The position numbers were made by a program, and so were the translations under genes. A DNA stretch of 14,480 nt. Source: Oscillospiraceae bacterium. GTDB taxonomy: Bacteria; Bacillota; Clostridia; Oscillospirales; Ruminococcaceae. The notes below the pieces were generated by a model. It searched no databases. It saw only the letters and a list, made by a program, of their open reading frames with translations, and had not been told where the DNA came from. Positions within the stretch are counted from its first letter, which is position 1, and the number at the start of each line of letters is the position of its first letter. The DNA lies in NCBI GenBank assembly GCA_029068025.1, contig JAIEDJ010000206.1:1-14480 (forward strand), read 5' to 3'. Of the stretch, positions 12,958-14,480 are shown one piece after another.

Positions 12958-14480
12958 ATGTCCGAAAATAACAGCCATAAAAAGGATCCGCGCGATATTG
13001 AGCGTAGACCGCCGGAGCTTATGAGTAACCGCCGTTCGTCGTCGGGGCAGAGCAATCGGCGCTCAGCATCGGAGCAGAACGAACGCCGTTCGGTAGAATT
13101 AAAGACAGATAATACGAAGAGTAATGCTGGGAATCAGGAGACCGTTCAAAAGAAGGCTGTTGAACCTAAGTCTTCGCAAAACCGCACGAGTAATCCTTCC
13201 TCTGATCGGAAAGCGGGTAAAAGCACGGGGGTTGTTCAAAATCCCACAGACCATAAGGCGGTTTCCCGATCTGCCGAAAACGAGAACAAGCGTGAGCTTT
13301 CCGAACAGGAAAAACGGCTTGAGAACAGAAAAAAAGCTATCCTGAGAAGAAGCAAAAAGCGCGAGTATTCGCTTCAATGCTTTAATATTGCGGTCATTAT
13401 TGCGATCATGGCGTTTATCACGCTGTTTATTAACTTTGGTGAGCGTCCGAAGGTCGACGAGGATGAGCGCCGCGAGCTGGCGGCTATACCCGAGTTCACT
13501 TGGAAGGGTTACTTTGACGGCTCGTTTACGGGCGGCGTTTCTGCGTGGTTCAACGACGCGGTGCCCGGCAGAGGCGGCTTCAAGAACTTTATCGCGCTGT
13601 TCCGCTCAAAGCTCGGTATTCCCTATGATGACGGCGTGGTGATCATCGGTCCGATACAGGGCGGTGAAGACGACCCTAATGAAAGCTCGGATGTTACCCC
13701 GCCGTCCAGCGTCACTAGCACGCCGACGGATCCCATGGACAGCAATACGCAGCAGCCGGACACGTCGTCCGGGTCGACCCCGCCGTCAAGCTCCACTTCA
13801 ACGGGCAAGCCCGTTGTTCAGCCGCCTGACGGTGACGGTGATATGTCGGGCACGGTGCTCGTTATGCCGAACGGTCAAGGCTTCTCGATCTTCTACGGGA
13901 GCATGAAGGGCGGCAGCGAGTATGCCGAATATATCAATGAGCTTAAGGCGCGGGTCGGCAGCGATGTGAATGTTTATTCGATGGTCGTTCCGACTTCCGG
14001 GGCATATTATCTTCCCGAGAAGTACCAAAAAGGCAGCGAATGGGACAATATAGAAAACATCAACAGCAATCTTGTTGGCATAACGCCGATAGACGCATAT
14101 TCCGCGCTGGCGGCTCATGTAAACGAATATATCTACTTCCGCACGGATCACCACTGGACACAGCTCGGCGCGTACTACGCGGCTGAGGAGTTCGCTAAGG
14201 TGGCGGGAGTGCCGTTTGCGCCGCTCAGCTCGTATACAAGGCAGGATCGTGAGGGGATGCTGGGTTCGCTGTGGGGATACAGCAAGAATCACCCGAATAT
14301 GAAGAAGAATCCCGACACGTTCACGTTCTATAAGCCGACAAATGAATATACCGTCACGGTATATTCGCCGGATTATACGAATCCCAGAAATATGCCGCTG
14401 CTGCTTGGCGACGCTCATCAGAGCGTGAATAATTCGTATATGGTATTCGGCGCGGACAATCAGATAAATCATATCAAGAC
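12958..14480 (+). CDS. DHHW family protein, acyltransferase partner of MBOAT (AlgJ/AlgX-like), 3' partial
   Basis: The frame is open from ATG 12958 to the window end, 507 complete codons, supported by GGGGTGA at 12946-12952. It encodes a single-pass, type II-like protein. A charged cytoplasmic tail of about 140 residues precedes one membrane helix (about 142-159), and the outside domain follows. The family motif D397-H398-H399-W400 lies in YFRTDHHWTQLGAYYAAEEF. These SGNH-hydrolase-like proteins work with MBOATs to place the acyl group on extracellular glycans. The DxxH/serine segment expected further on lies beyond the window. Two oddities stand out. The tail has four tandem nine-residue units with paired arginines at 16-17, 25-26, 34-35 and 43-44 (bases 13000-13107). 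A Pro/Ser/Thr/Asp-rich insert occupies about residues 235-297, inside the outer domain after GVVIIGP. The repeats and insert are seen directly, and their role is unknown. Confidence 0.9.
   Translation, partial: MSENNSHKKDPRDIERRPPELMSNRRSSSGQSNRRSASEQNERRSVELKTDNTKSNAGNQETVQKKAVEPKSSQNRTSNPSSDRKAGKSTGVVQNPTDHKAVSRSAENENKRELSEQEKRLENRKKAILRRSKKREYSLQCFNIAVIIAIMAFITLFINFGERPKVDEDERRELAAIPEFTWKGYFDGSFTGGVSAWFNDAVPGRGGFKNFIALFRSKLGIPYDDGVVIIGPIQGGEDDPNESSDVTPPSSVTSTPTDPMDSNTQQPDTSSGSTPPSSSTSTGKPVVQPPDGDGDMSGTVLVMPNGQGFSIFYGSMKGGSEYAEYINELKARVGSDVNVYSMVVPTSGAYYLPEKYQKGSEWDNIENINSNLVGITPIDAYSALAAHVNEYIYFRTDHHWTQLGAYYAAEEFAKVAGVPFAPLSSYTRQDREGMLGSLWGYSKNHPNMKKNPDTFTFYKPTNEYTVTVYSPDYTNPRNMPLLLGDAHQSVNNSYMVFGADNQINHIK

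Noticed and set aside
13798..14472. Long minus-strand frame (224 codons) opposite the DHHW gene
   Set aside because: The plus strand encodes a recognisable DHHW-family protein with a ribosome binding site; the opposite frame has no family features and is a shadow of its codon bias.

Overview
The window looks like chromosomal DNA of a Gram-positive gut-type anaerobe of the Clostridia (Bacillota), most likely a Ruminococcus-like member of the Oscillospirales. This is inferred from strong AGGAGG-type ribosome binding sites, consensus TTGACA-N17-TATAAT promoters, LxGC lipoprotein signals, base composition near 50% by eye, and the styles of the ECF sigma factor with its membrane partner, the MBOAT plus DHHW pair, and the ECF S component with a kinase. 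The species is not identifiable by eye.

Layout. (1) Positions 1-2667, plus strand: the 3' part of an ABC transporter ATPase, a short intergenic inverted repeat rich in TTGACAGT units, then an OmpR-type response regulator and a sensor kinase that overlap by ATGA. Together they resemble a peptide- or envelope-stress sensing and detoxification locus. (2) Positions 2673-5906, minus strand: an ECF transporter S component and a uridine-kinase-like P-loop kinase, translationally coupled and ended by a terminator that overlaps the kinase stop codon. These are followed by a separately promoted MATE transporter fused to a cytidylate-kinase-like domain. (3) Positions 5937-8305, plus strand: an ECF-type sigma factor overlapping a single-pass membrane protein with a large unclassified ectodomain (putative anti-sigma or sensor), closed by a long imperfect hairpin. 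(4) Positions 8368-10670: two tandem paralogous lipoproteins with transglutaminase-like domains. (5) Positions 10671-11482: an 812-base gene-free stretch holding a 17-bp-stem terminator, a 166-bp palindromic miniature element with perfect 16-bp terminal inverted repeats, 11-bp-phased repeats, two promoters and a structured leader of about 160 nt. (6) Positions 11483-14480: an MBOAT O-acyltransferase and a DHHW-family partner that runs off the window. The DHHW gene is real and large although it has no stop codon inside the window.

How the parts fit. Most of the window concerns the cell envelope: sensing (ABC/two-component, sigma/anti-sigma), efflux (MATE), surface lipoproteins with transglutaminase folds, and O-acylation of an exported glycan (MBOAT plus DHHW). 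The items most worth a second look are the MATE-kinase fusion, the MBOAT leader RNA, the DHHW protein with a four-fold nine-residue arginine repeat and a Pro/Ser/Thr insert, the tandem transglutaminase lipoproteins behind Pho-box-like repeats, and the palindromic mini-element.
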